Shown piece by piece: positions 17,185 to 25,887 of a DNA stretch of 34,464 nucleotides. The position numbers and the translations under genes are program-made. The stretch's first letter is position 1, and the number at the start of each line of letters is the position of its first letter. The notes under the pieces were generated by a model. That model was not told the DNA's origin. It saw nothing but the letters and a program-made list of their open reading frames with translations, and did not search any database. The stretch is taken from positions 1 to 34,464 of the forward strand of contig NZ_DASVZH010000296.1 of the NCBI RefSeq assembly GCF_036391795.1, written 5' to 3'. This DNA comes from Oryzihumus sp036391795. GTDB lineage: Bacteria > Actinomycetota > Actinomycetes > Actinomycetales > Dermatophilaceae.

Positions 17185-18315
17185 ATGAGCACCACCGGTC
17201 ACTCCAACATCACGCGGGTGGTGGTGATGGTTCAGGAGAACCACACCACCGACAACTACTTCCGCGGCCTGGCGCCGTGGGGGGTGAACGTGGCCACCGA
17301 CTGGCCCACCCAGACCAACCCGCCGGCCAAGGACCAGCCGCACGACCGCCGGGCCTACGGCGCGTGGCTCAAGGGAACCGGCACGGCGACCCGCACCCAG
17401 TTCGACACCCACGCGGTGCTGCCGTACTACACGTGGCTGGCGCTGAACGGGGCGTTCCTGGAGAACCACTGCTCCGGGTTCGGCACCAACTCCACCCCCA
17501 ACCACCTGCTGCTGGTCGGCGGGCAGACCCCGACCCTGCGCAACCCGCCGCGCAACCAGCCGCCCCCGGTGTGGGACATGCCTTCGGTCCCCGGGCTGGC
17601 CCAGGACCACGGGGTGTCCTGGCGCTGCTACACCGCCGACCAGGACTACCCGGTCGGGTTCTACACCCAGCTCAAGGGCTCACCCAACCTGGTTCCGTCC
17701 TCCCAGTTCGTGGCCGACGCCAAGGCCGGGACGCTGCCGGCGCTGTGCTACCTGTGGCACAACTCTCCCCAGGATGAGCACCCGCCGGCCGACGTGACCG
17801 CGGGGATGGGCGCGGTCCAGCAGGCGGTCGACGCGGTCGTCCAGGCCGGCGGGTGGGAGGAGACGGTGTTCCTGCTGACCTGGGACGACTGGGGCGGCTG
17901 GGACGACCACGTGGCCACCCCGAACGTCGAGCAGACCGCTGACGGGGTGCAGGTCGCCTACGGGCCCCGGGTCCCGCTGCTGATGTTCGGCGGCGCCGTG
18001 CCCGCGGTGGTCGACTCCCGCTGGTGCTCGCACGCCTCGGTGCCCAGGACCGTCCTGCAGCTGCTCGGCCTGCCCGCGCTGGGGGTGCCGCGGGTCGATG
18101 ACGACCCCGGACTGGCCGACCTGGTCGCGGACACCGCCACCGTGCCCCCGCCTCCGGCGCCCGGTGCACCCATCGAGCTGCCCGCGCCGCCGGTCCCGCC
18201 CCGCGAGCTCAACCCGACCCCGCCCTCGCCCGGGCGGCGCAAGCCCACCCCGGACGTTGTGCTCCGCGACGGCGGGACGCTCCCCGCACCGAACGACGTC
18301 ACCCTCAAGCCTTGA
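17185..18315 (+). CDS. Phosphoesterase family protein (phospholipase C/AcpA-like), no signal peptide
   Basis: A 376-residue PF04185-type phosphoesterase. The metal-binding start motif is V-V-M-V-Q-E-N-H-T-T-D-N-Y-F (Glu18, Asn19), close to the canonical QENRSFDHYF. The nucleophile loop is G-T-N-S-T-P-N-H near residues 100-107 (Ser103 or Thr104), and the second metal motif is T-W-D-D-W-G-G-W-D-D-H-V near 233-244. Family members hydrolyse phospholipids or phosphomonoesters, usually after Tat or Sec export. Here the catalytic domain starts within 15 residues of Met1, so no signal peptide exists and the protein should be cytosolic unless exported otherwise. The last ~70 residues are proline-rich. 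CAGGCT lies six bases before ATG 17185, so a leaderless transcript is possible. Confidence 0.9.
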   Translation: MSTTGHSNITRVVVMVQENHTTDNYFRGLAPWGVNVATDWPTQTNPPAKDQPHDRRAYGAWLKGTGTATRTQFDTHAVLPYYTWLALNGAFLENHCSGFGTNSTPNHLLLVGGQTPTLRNPPRNQPPPVWDMPSVPGLAQDHGVSWRCYTADQDYPVGFYTQLKGSPNLVPSSQFVADAKAGTLPALCYLWHNSPQDEHPPADVTAGMGAVQQAVDAVVQAGGWEETVFLLTWDDWGGWDDHVATPNVEQTADGVQVAYGPRVPLLMFGGAVPAVVDSRWCSHASVPRTVLQLLGLPALGVPRVDDDPGLADLVADTATVPPPPAPGAPIELPAPPVPPRELNPTPPSPGRRKPTPDVVLRDGGTLPAPNDVTLKP

Positions 18316-18463
18316 GATCGGACCACGGTCGAGGGCGTCAGGGCGGCCCCGTGGGCACCGGGGAAAGCCGGCATGCCGGAGGCGGGCTGGACCAACGACC
18401 ATCCAAACCTGGCGTCCGTGCCGAGGTCTGGGCATCCGCCGGGTCTGGATAACCACGTTGGGG

Positions 18464-18469
18464 TAGCTT
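18464..18469 (+). promoter_or_regulatory. -10 box TAGCTT preceding a tiny leader ORF
   Basis: TAGCTT is followed by seven bases and then ATG 18477, the same leaderless spacing seen upstream of the cyclase and ASCH genes. No clear -35 box was found. Confidence 0.4.
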
Positions 18470-18476
18470 GCCCGCC

Positions 18477-18497
18477 ATGTGCCAGTGCCGACGCTAG
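18477..18497 (+). CDS. Candidate leader peptide MCQCRR
   Basis: A six-codon ORF (ATG TGC CAG TGC CGA CGC TAG) with two cysteine codons, starting seven bases after a TAGCTT -10 box and ending 42 bases before the small gene at 18540. Leaderless Cys-rich upstream ORFs act as cysteine-responsive attenuators in mycobacteria, which is why it is listed. It is very short and could be chance. Confidence 0.3.
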   Translation: MCQCRR

Positions 18498-18539
18498 CCC
18501 CACCAGGGGGCGGCGACCGTTGGATGGGATGGACCTTCC

Positions 18540-18725
18540 ATGCGTAGTGCACTGTGCGATGCCCTCTTTCGTGTCTTCGGACACCGCGTGTGTTGCGGCC
18601 GCATCCCCGGCTGGACCGCGCGTGTCGGTCTGGGCGAGTGGGACAGCTACGACGTCAAGCCCTGGAATCTCTACAACGTCATCTGGCGGGCACAGGCTTG
18701 GATTCGCAGCGGCATGAGCGGGTAG
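18540..18725 (+). CDS. 61-residue unknown protein
   Basis: A small ORF (MRSALCDALFRVFGHRVCCG...) with strong G/C bias at third codon positions, unlike the surrounding non-coding DNA. It has three cysteines in the first 20 residues (Cys6, then adjacent Cys18-Cys19), and a tryptophan-rich second half (W-D-S-Y-D-V-K-P-W-N-L-Y-N-V-I-W-R-A-Q-A-W-I-R). No membrane segment or signal peptide is obvious and I do not recognise the family. GGATGGGATGG upstream is a weak ribosome site. It follows a possible Cys leader peptide and is followed by a hairpin at 18746-18773. It may be a real small protein expressed as its own unit. Confidence 0.45.
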   Translation: MRSALCDALFRVFGHRVCCGRIPGWTARVGLGEWDSYDVKPWNLYNVIWRAQAWIRSGMSG

Positions 18726-18745
18726 CCCGGTCCGGAGGTGTCGCC

Positions 18746-18773
18746 GGGTGGTGCCCTCCGTGGGGCGCCACCC
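18746..18773 (+). terminator. Hairpin after the 61-residue gene
   Basis: GGGTGGTGCCC (18746-18756) pairs with GGGCGCCACCC (18763-18773) through one G-T wobble, leaving a six-base loop. It lies between converging genes and is followed by AAAATCG rather than a T run, so it is a U-less terminator candidate. Confidence 0.45.
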
Positions 18774-18874
18774 AAAATCGACAGAGCAGCCCCCGGGAGC
18801 CAGCTGCGGCATACCGACTTGGCCTTGTGCGGCCGCACCAGGCACGACAGCTTCAGCGGGCCCGCAGACCGGAA

Positions 18875-20461
18875 CTAAGCGATCGTCACGTAGGTCATCA
18901 GCACGTACTTGGCCAGGGCGACCGTCAGCGACAGCACGAGGCAAACGGCCACGGTCACCACGACCTGCCGTCGCGTCCGCGGACCGGGAACATCGAGCCT
19001 GAGCGGGAGCAGTGAGCACAGGAGCACCAGAGCAAGGAGGGCGAGCGGGATGAAGTACCGGCCCTGGACCCCGATGACCTCGTAAAGACCCACCGGGTTG
19101 AAGCCGAGGTACAAGGCACCGAAGACGGCCCCGACACCAGACACGAGAACCACCGAGACCAGGACCAAGGGCCAGCGCCCGGGTCTGAGCCGCTCGGTGA
19201 TCCCCACCACCAGCAGGAGGGCCACGACACTGAGGCAGGCGGCAACGGCCGACCCCTGGACGTTGTAGCCGGTCTGCGACAGCAACTCCTCGATCAGGCG
19301 CCACCCGTGGTCCGCTGCCGTCCGGGCCAAGACGCGGACCATGTACCACGGGTGGTGCACCACGAAGCTCGCCTGCTCGGCCGGCCGGACGGTGTTCTCT
19401 CGACCCGCCCCGCGCACCCAGCCCATGCCGTTGCCCGTGGGAGCCGATACGCGTGCCCACCACGCGGTGAGGGCCAGGCCAGCCAGCGTTGCCGAGGCGA
19501 GCACAGCCCGCGAGAGCAACAGGTGCCGTCCCGGCGCGGGACTCGGTTTCCGCCCGGCCTCCTCTTCGCGGTCGCCAACCGCGACGCCTGGTCGCAGGGT
19601 CAGCATGCGGGCACGAACCAGCAACAGGAGTGGCAGCAGGACGACGGAGGTGGGTTTCAGCACCGGCAGCGTGATCGCGGCCGCGAGCAGGCTCCACGTC
19701 TGCCACGCGGTGAGGCGTCGGTGGAGGAAGGCAACTCGTGTCACGAGCGCCAGGAACAGGATGCTGACCCCGTTGGTCAAGGTGTCGGCGGAGATGACGG
19801 CCGCCTGGAACACCGCCGGCGGGAGCAGGCCGACGACCACGGCCAGCCATTGGGTGGTCGACGACCGTAGGGCGTAGACCGCGAGCCCCACCAGGAGCGT
19901 GTATGCCGCCAGCCCGGCGAGCCGCATGGCCGCGATCGCGTCACCGATCGACCCGCCGAAGGCTTCGACGGCTCTGAGCGCCAACGCCTGGGGCAGGTAG
20001 CACAGCGGAGCGTAGGCAGCGGTGTTCGTGAACCACTGTGTCTCCGTTGGGCCGCTCAGTGAGCCGGCCTCGGCTCGGCGGTGGCCGGCTGGATCGCCGT
20101 AGACGGGGCTGCGCACCGGCTTGTCCCACAGCCGCCACGGGCCAACAGCTTTCAGGGCCTCCACCGACCGAGGCACCTGACCGCCGAACATCGGCGCGCC
20201 ATGCACCGTGGCAACGTGCAGCGGCAAGAAGCCGCCGTGAGCGACCTGGTAGGCGCGGTAGAACTGCTGCGGCTCGTCGGGCCCCCATACCTGAGGGACC
20301 GCAACCGAGAACACCCCACCGAAGAGCAGAGCGAGGACCACGAACAACAGCGTGGCGGGATCCGCTCGCCGCGTGGTCCGGATCCGTTCCCACGCCGATT
20401 GCTGCCCCAGGAAGCCGTCCCGGTCAGTGCCCCGCAGCGCCTCCGTGAGCAAGCCAGTCAT
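18875..20461 (-). CDS. DUF2142 polytopic membrane protein
   Basis: A 528-residue membrane protein with about ten or more transmembrane helices. After a cytoplasmic start (M-T-G-L-L-T-E-A-L-R-G) and helix 1 comes the first outer loop V-W-G-P-D-E-P-Q-Q-F-Y-R-A-Y-Q-V-A-H-G-G-F-L-P. This is the acidic-pair loop seen in DUF2142 proteins and other GT-C-like glycosyltransferases, in which the acidic residues are catalytic. DUF2142 genes often lie near cell-envelope polysaccharide genes; here there are none, so the sugar and acceptor are unknown. A long charged cytoplasmic loop (D-R-E-E-E-A-G-R-K) lies mid-protein. ATG 20461 follows G-A-G-A-G-A-A-T in the minus strand; a 33-residue longer frame upstream is rejected because it lacks a ribosome site. 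Confidence 0.85.
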   Translation of the reverse strand: MTGLLTEALRGTDRDGFLGQQSAWERIRTTRRADPATLLFVVLALLFGGVFSVAVPQVWGPDEPQQFYRAYQVAHGGFLPLHVATVHGAPMFGGQVPRSVEALKAVGPWRLWDKPVRSPVYGDPAGHRRAEAGSLSGPTETQWFTNTAAYAPLCYLPQALALRAVEAFGGSIGDAIAAMRLAGLAAYTLLVGLAVYALRSSTTQWLAVVVGLLPPAVFQAAVISADTLTNGVSILFLALVTRVAFLHRRLTAWQTWSLLAAAITLPVLKPTSVVLLPLLLLVRARMLTLRPGVAVGDREEEAGRKPSPAPGRHLLLSRAVLASATLAGLALTAWWARVSAPTGNGMGWVRGAGRENTVRPAEQASFVVHHPWYMVRVLARTAADHGWRLIEELLSQTGYNVQGSAVAACLSVVALLLVVGITERLRPGRWPLVLVSVVLVSGVGAVFGALYLGFNPVGLYEVIGVQGRYFIPLALLALVLLCSLLPLRLDVPGPRTRRQVVVTVAVCLVLSLTVALAKYVLMTYVTIA

Positions 20462-20813
20462 GGTGCACGATTCTCTCACGCAGGCTTCCACGCAGGCCAA
20501 GGCGGCGCGCCCGGAGTCACGTGATGCCCGCCCCAGTCCCGAAGGCGCTGACCGCGGCAACCGCCGGCGGGTACCGGCTCAGGCACGGGCGACGGCAGCC
20601 ACGGCGGGCGACCACGTGGGCCACGTTCTGGACGTATGGGTTGCCGCACCAGGTCGGGGTGATCTGGGCCGTGCTGCGGGACGCCCCGTGGGAGCCGTTA
20701 CGGACGGGGCTGCCGTCGCCACGGCCGGGGACACCGGCTACCGGGTCCATTCGAATCTGGTGCGGCGCCGTTCGGCACGGGCGGTGGGAGTGCCTCGGCT
20801 GGGCGGGGGGACC

Positions 20814-20948
20814 ATGTTCGTGCTGACCACGTTCCTGCTGAGCCCGTTGCTCACCGCCGGGGTGCACTTCGGGGTCGGGGCGTTGACCGCCGGGCCGGGG
20901 CTGGCGAACGCCCTGTGGCAGCTCCCCGCGTCTGTTACCCCTGGCTGA
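20814..20948 (+). CDS. Short hydrophobic ORF, possible gene fragment
   Basis: A 44-residue ORF with a good GGCGGGGGG ribosome-site-like run just upstream and GC-rich third positions. The product is mostly hydrophobic (M-F-V-L-T-T-F-L-L-S-P-L-L-T-A-G-V-H-F-G-V-G-A-L) and could be a single membrane helix or the surviving end of a larger membrane protein. Reading frame fails at TGA 20946, just inside a tandem repeat, which suggests truncation. I do not recognise it. Confidence 0.3.
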   Translation: MFVLTTFLLSPLLTAGVHFGVGALTAGPGLANALWQLPASVTPG

Positions 20949-20975
20949 TCTCGTATTCCTGGCTGATCTCGAGCG
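20940..20975 (+). repeat. Two-copy 18-base tandem repeat
   Basis: CCTGGCTGATCTCG occurs at 20940-20953 and 20958-20971, an 18-base period. It ends the small ORF at 20814-20948 and may mark a slippage or old insertion scar. Confidence 0.6.
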
Positions 20976-21244
20976 CCCCCGGCATCCTGGCCCGCGAAAC
21001 CCCCGTTGCGACTCCCGGAGATGGTCACCGCGGCTCCGGGGATACGCCGCAGCTTGGTGTGTCCCATTTCCTCGAGACGAGGGAGTCTGGGTGCCATGCA
21101 CGCTCATGCCGATGGTCAGATGTATCCCAGCTGGTTCGCGCCTGGGCGGCGTCGGGGCTGAGCAACCCCTCGTGGCCGCGTCCCCGACCGGTCAACGTCC
21201 TGCCGAACCCGGACACGACATTCACCATGAAGGGTGAACGCACC

Positions 21245-22726
21245 ATGGAACACAACCCGCCCACCCCGACCGCGGCCGACCCCGACCGATCCGCCAACAT
21301 CGGCGTCGTCGGCCTGGCCGTCATGGGGTCCAACCTGGCCCGCAACCTCGCCTCCCGCGAGGGCAACACGGTCGCGGTCTACAACCGCACCTACGCCCGC
21401 ACCCAGGAGCTGCTTGACGAGCACGGCGACGTCGGCTTCGTAGCCTCGGAGTCGATCGACGACTTCGTCGCCTCGCTGGCCAAGCCGCGCACCGCGGTCA
21501 TCATGGTCCAGGCAGGCGCGGGCACCGACGCGGTGATCTCCCAGCTCGCCGACCGGTTCGAGCCGGGCGACATCATCGTCGACGGCGGCAACGCGAACTT
21601 CCACGACACCATCCGCCGCGAGCGCGAGCTGCGCGAGCGCGGGCTCAACTTCGTCGGCACCGGCATCTCCGGCGGCGAGGAGGGCGCCCTGCACGGCCCG
21701 TCGATCATGCCCGGCGGGTCCGCGGAGGCGTGGGAGACCCTCGGTCCGATCCTGCGCTCGATCGCCGCGGTCGCCGAGGGCGAGCCGTGCGTGACGCATG
21801 TCGGCACCGACGGCGCCGGTCACTTCGTCAAGATGGTCCACAACGGCATCGAGTACGCCGACATGCAGCTCATCGCGGAGGCCTACGACCTGCTCCGCCG
21901 GGTCGGCGGCCTCGAGGTGGGGCAGCTTGTCGAGGTCTTCCGCGCCTGGAACGAGGGCGACCTGGAGTCCTACCTCATCGAGATCACCGCCGAGGTGCTC
22001 GCCCAGACCGACGCGGCGACCGGCCAGCCGCTGGTCGACGTCATCCTCGACGAGGCCGGCTCCAAGGGCACCGGCGTGTGGACGGTGCAGAACGCCGTCG
22101 GGCTCGGCATCCCGGTCTCCGGGATAGGGGAGGCGGTCTTCGCCCGGGCGGTCTCGAGCAAGCCCGAGCAACGGGCTGCGGTACGGAAGACGATGCAGGA
22201 GCGCCCGACCGCACCCCGGCTCCCCGACGGCTTCGCCGACGACGTGCGCGCCGCGCTCTACGCCTCGAAGGTGGTCGCCTACGCGCAGGGCTTCGACCTG
22301 ATCGTGGCCGGCGCGAAGGAGTACGGCTGGGACATCGATCTCGGTGCGATCGCGAAGATCTGGCGGGCCGGCTGCATCATCCGGGCCCGGTTCCTCAACC
22401 GGATCGTCGACGCCTACGCGAACGACCCGGCGCTGGCCTCGCTGCTCGCCGATCCCTACTTCGCCGGCGCGGTGGCCTCCGGGCAGCAGGCCTGGCGCCG
22501 TGTCGTCGCCACCGCCGCGACCGCCGGCGTCCCGGCGCCGGGCTTCTCCTCCGCGCTCGCCTACTTCGACTCGCTCGCCTCCGAGCGGTTGCCTGCCTCG
22601 CTGATCCAGGGGCAGCGGGACTTCTTCGGGGCGCACACCTACCGACGGGTCGACAAGGAGGGCGTGTTCCACACGCTGTGGTCCGACGACCGGCGCGAGG
22701 TGGAGACCGAGCCGTCCACCCACTGA
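21245..22726 (+). CDS. gnd: 6-phosphogluconate dehydrogenase (decarboxylating)
   Basis: A 493-residue enzyme that oxidatively decarboxylates 6-phosphogluconate to ribulose 5-phosphate in the pentose phosphate pathway, reducing NADP or NAD. The N-terminal Rossmann motif is G-V-V-G-L-A-V-M-G-S-N-L-A-R-N; N-R-T follows strand 2. The substrate motifs are intact: D-G-G-N-A-N-F, G-T-G-I-S-G-G-E-E-G-A-L-H-G-P-S-I-M-P-G-G, and the catalytic H-F-V-K-M-V-H-N-G-I-E-Y-A-D-M-Q, followed by D-E-A-G-S-K-G-T-G-V-W-T. Length fits the long dimeric form. ATG 21245 follows AAGGGTGA; ATG 21227 in the same frame is an alternative. It appears monocistronic, with 240 bases of gene-less DNA after it. Confidence 0.97.
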   Translation: MEHNPPTPTAADPDRSANIGVVGLAVMGSNLARNLASREGNTVAVYNRTYARTQELLDEHGDVGFVASESIDDFVASLAKPRTAVIMVQAGAGTDAVISQLADRFEPGDIIVDGGNANFHDTIRRERELRERGLNFVGTGISGGEEGALHGPSIMPGGSAEAWETLGPILRSIAAVAEGEPCVTHVGTDGAGHFVKMVHNGIEYADMQLIAEAYDLLRRVGGLEVGQLVEVFRAWNEGDLESYLIEITAEVLAQTDAATGQPLVDVILDEAGSKGTGVWTVQNAVGLGIPVSGIGEAVFARAVSSKPEQRAAVRKTMQERPTAPRLPDGFADDVRAALYASKVVAYAQGFDLIVAGAKEYGWDIDLGAIAKIWRAGCIIRARFLNRIVDAYANDPALASLLADPYFAGAVASGQQAWRRVVATAATAGVPAPGFSSALAYFDSLASERLPASLIQGQRDFFGAHTYRRVDKEGVFHTLWSDDRREVETEPSTH

Positions 22727-22967
22727 TTCGGCCCCACGCGAAGCGCGGACCTGACCTGTCGCTGGGCGCGCATCAGGACGGAGGCGCCCAGCTGCCGGCC
22801 GTGCTGCGCTCGACCTGGCCGGGACGTAGGTCCCTGCCAGGAGCCAGGCGCGCAGCCGTGCCCTTGTGACGTGGACAGCTCGCGCGCCTCGATGCGAGGC
22901 CGGTCTTGCCAACACTCAGCGGGCCCACGGCATACCTGCAGCTGCATGCGCAACCGGGACAGAAGCG
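22727..22967. other. Gap between gnd and the VC0807-like gene
   Basis: No gene or convincing hairpin is seen. It holds one copy of GGCATACCTGCAG (22929-22941), whose twin is at 23632-23644, just past the other end of the next gene. Confidence 0.5.
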
Positions 22968-23615
22968 GTGACGGCTGAGGGTCCGGTCCGCGCGGCGCCC
23001 GAACCCGTGGGGGCGCGGACGATTGCGCGAGGTCTGGCATGGGACGTGGGACTTCCGCTCGTCACCTTCTACGTCCTGCATCTCGCGGGCGCGAGCGACT
23101 GGTCCGCCCTCGTGGGCGGCATGGTGGTGGCCGGGGCACGCATCGGCGTCGGGGCGGTACGGACCCGCAGTCCCAACCCCTTCGCCATGGTCATGGTTGT
23201 GGCGTTCGGGATGGGCCTGGTCCTGGCGACAGTCACCGGGGACGTCAGGTTCCTCCTCCTGAAGGACTCGATGACCACAGCCGTCGTCGGGTTGATGTTC
23301 CTCGTCCTCGCCGCCGTGGGACAGCCACTGACGCTCGCGGCCGCCAGGACGTGGGAGCCCGCGAGGGCCGAGATGCTTGCCGAGCAGTATCGCGCCAGCC
23401 CGGCAGTGCGCCACTGGCACCTGACCGCCTCGGTCGTCTGGGGTTTCGGGCTACTGCTCGAGGCGGCGCTGCGGGTCCCGCTCGTCTACCTGTTGCCGGT
23501 GGAGGTCATGGTTGCGGTGTCCGCGGGCATGATGGTGCTCGCCTACGCGTCGTTGATCGTCTGGACCGGGTGGTACCTGCGGCGGGCGCGGGGATCGCGC
23601 GCCCCCACCACGTGA
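22968..23615 (+). CDS. VC0807-like membrane protein
   Basis: A 215-residue integral membrane protein with about six hydrophobic segments, resembling the VC0807 family of small bacterial membrane proteins of unknown role. Helices include L-P-L-V-T-F-Y-V-L-H-L-A-G, A-M-V-M-V-V-A-F-G-M-G-L-V-L-A, and G-L-M-F-L-V-L-A-A-V-G-Q-P-L, with a charged W-E-P-A-R-A-E-M-L-A-E-Q-Y loop, then H-W-H-L-T-A-S-V-V-W-G and a final helix ending W-Y-L-R-R-A-R. GTG 22968 is preferred on family length; GTG 22866 would add 34 residues lacking membrane character. The stop lies inside a hairpin (23607-23626). Confidence 0.75.
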   Translation: MTAEGPVRAAPEPVGARTIARGLAWDVGLPLVTFYVLHLAGASDWSALVGGMVVAGARIGVGAVRTRSPNPFAMVMVVAFGMGLVLATVTGDVRFLLLKDSMTTAVVGLMFLVLAAVGQPLTLAAARTWEPARAEMLAEQYRASPAVRHWHLTASVVWGFGLLLEAALRVPLVYLLPVEVMVAVSAGMMVLAYASLIVWTGWYLRRARGSRAPTT

Positions 23616-23626
23616 GCGCACGTGGT
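23607..23626 (+). terminator. Hairpin overlapping the stop of the VC0807-like gene
   Basis: ACCACGTG (23607-23614) and CACGTGGT (23619-23626) are perfect complements around an AGCG tetraloop, and the TGA stop 23613-23615 lies within it. No T run follows, so it could be a terminator, an mRNA 3' stabiliser, or a binding site for a dimeric regulator (it contains two CACGTG-like half sites). Confidence 0.45.
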
Positions 23627-23714
23627 CGGAGGGCATACCTGCAGGGGGGGCGTGGGAAAGGCTCGATCCTTACGGACTCGACGCCGGGCCCCCTGCGCGC
23701 ACCTCTCGGGGGCA

Positions 23715-23720
23715 TAGCAT
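23715..23720 (+). promoter_or_regulatory. -10 box TAGCAT of a leaderless cyclase transcript
   Basis: TAGCAT is followed by exactly six bases and GTG 23727. No ribosome site lies upstream, so a leaderless mRNA is likely. Confidence 0.6.
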
Positions 23721-23726
23721 CGCGGC

Positions 23727-25034
<1,308 letters not shown>

Positions 25035-25887
25035 GCCGTCGATGCCGACGAGTGGAGGGCAAGGGCCAGAGGGGTCTGCACGTATCCGCGGACCAGTCGC
25101 CGATCAGCGCCACCGGTCTCCGGCGCGGCGGACCCTTCGCCTGGGTTGAAGTTGTCTTTGCGCAGCACGAGAGGCCACGCCACGATAGCCATGGTCCATG
25201 CGGGCCGGGCAGACACCTGCGTGGCCACGGGCGGGAGCCCCCTCTCAGCGGCGACTGGGCCTCACCATGGCCGCGGCGGCCCGCATCATCGACATGTGCC
25301 AAGGCACCACTCCGCGCAACCGCTGACACGGCGATGCGTCTCGCGGCCGCCAGCGGAGCCAGCCCCGGACGTGGGCTACCCTTCTCACGGCGTCACCGTC
25401 GGTGCAAGGTTGCAGCGTTCTTTGCAGCGGAGGTTTCAGCCATGCCCCGCCCTCGTGGCGTATGGCTGAAACCCCCTGACCTGCGGAAATGCCTGAGTGC
25501 TTGGGGTCTGAAGCGGCTGAGTTTGGGTCGCCACCGGGCTGTTTCTGGAACGTCGTACTCGGGCTGCAGGCCCAGGGCGCTTGATGGACGACAGGCGTGC
25601 GCCGCTCGACCGACCGCGTCTCCCGAGTTGTTTGACCGAGCATTCGAGCTGACTTCCCGTCCGGTCGATCGGTCATCACCGGCCGATGAGGGAGCTTGGC
25701 CCTGCAGTCGCGGCGAACCCACCGTGACGCTTCACGCCCGGGATCGATGCCCGACGGCTGGCGTGCTGGCCGGGCCCTCCTAACTGCCACTGATCGATGT
25801 GGGCCACCGGCACGGATGGCGACCTGTAAATGCCGGTGATACGTTCCGCGCGGGTCGGGGGGCTTGTGACCTTTCAGGGGGCTTTCC
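25035..25887. other. 850-base stretch without a recognisable gene
   Basis: Open frames exist on both strands, but none has a ribosome site, consistent codon bias or a recognisable product. Base use is less G/C-rich than in the flanking genes. The main structure is a perfect inverted repeat (25432-25473). Before the protease start at 25888 there is AGGGGGC, a good ribosome site; no clear -10 is seen. This may be the decayed left end of an accessory region. Confidence 0.5.
25432..25473. repeat. Perfect 12-base inverted repeat with structured loop
   Basis: GGTTTCAGCCAT (25432-25443) and ATGGCTGAAACC (25462-25473) are exact complements around 18 bases that themselves contain CGCC/GGCG. One mismatch outwards, pairing resumes for two more positions. 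No T run follows. It may be a transcribed hairpin, a regulator site or the end of a lost mobile element. Confidence 0.7.

Larger units (their letters stand above)
20462..21244. other. 783-base stretch with decayed coding sequence
   Basis: No intact gene of clear identity. Protein-like, GC3-rich pieces occur in different frames: F-W-T-Y-G-L-P-H-Q-V-G-V-I-W-A-V-L-R-D-A-P-W near 20620-20690 (frame of ATG 20521) and the hydrophobic M-F-V-L-T-T-F-L-L-S-P-L from 20814. Together they look like a gene that has suffered frameshifts or truncation. A short tandem repeat at 20940-20975 follows. The last 200 bases before gnd should contain its promoter, but no clear box was identified. Confidence 0.4.

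Noticed and set aside
25052..25783. A 243-codon open frame in the gene-less stretch
   Set aside because: No ribosome site, no consistent third-base bias and no recognisable motif; reading frames of similar length exist on the other strand.
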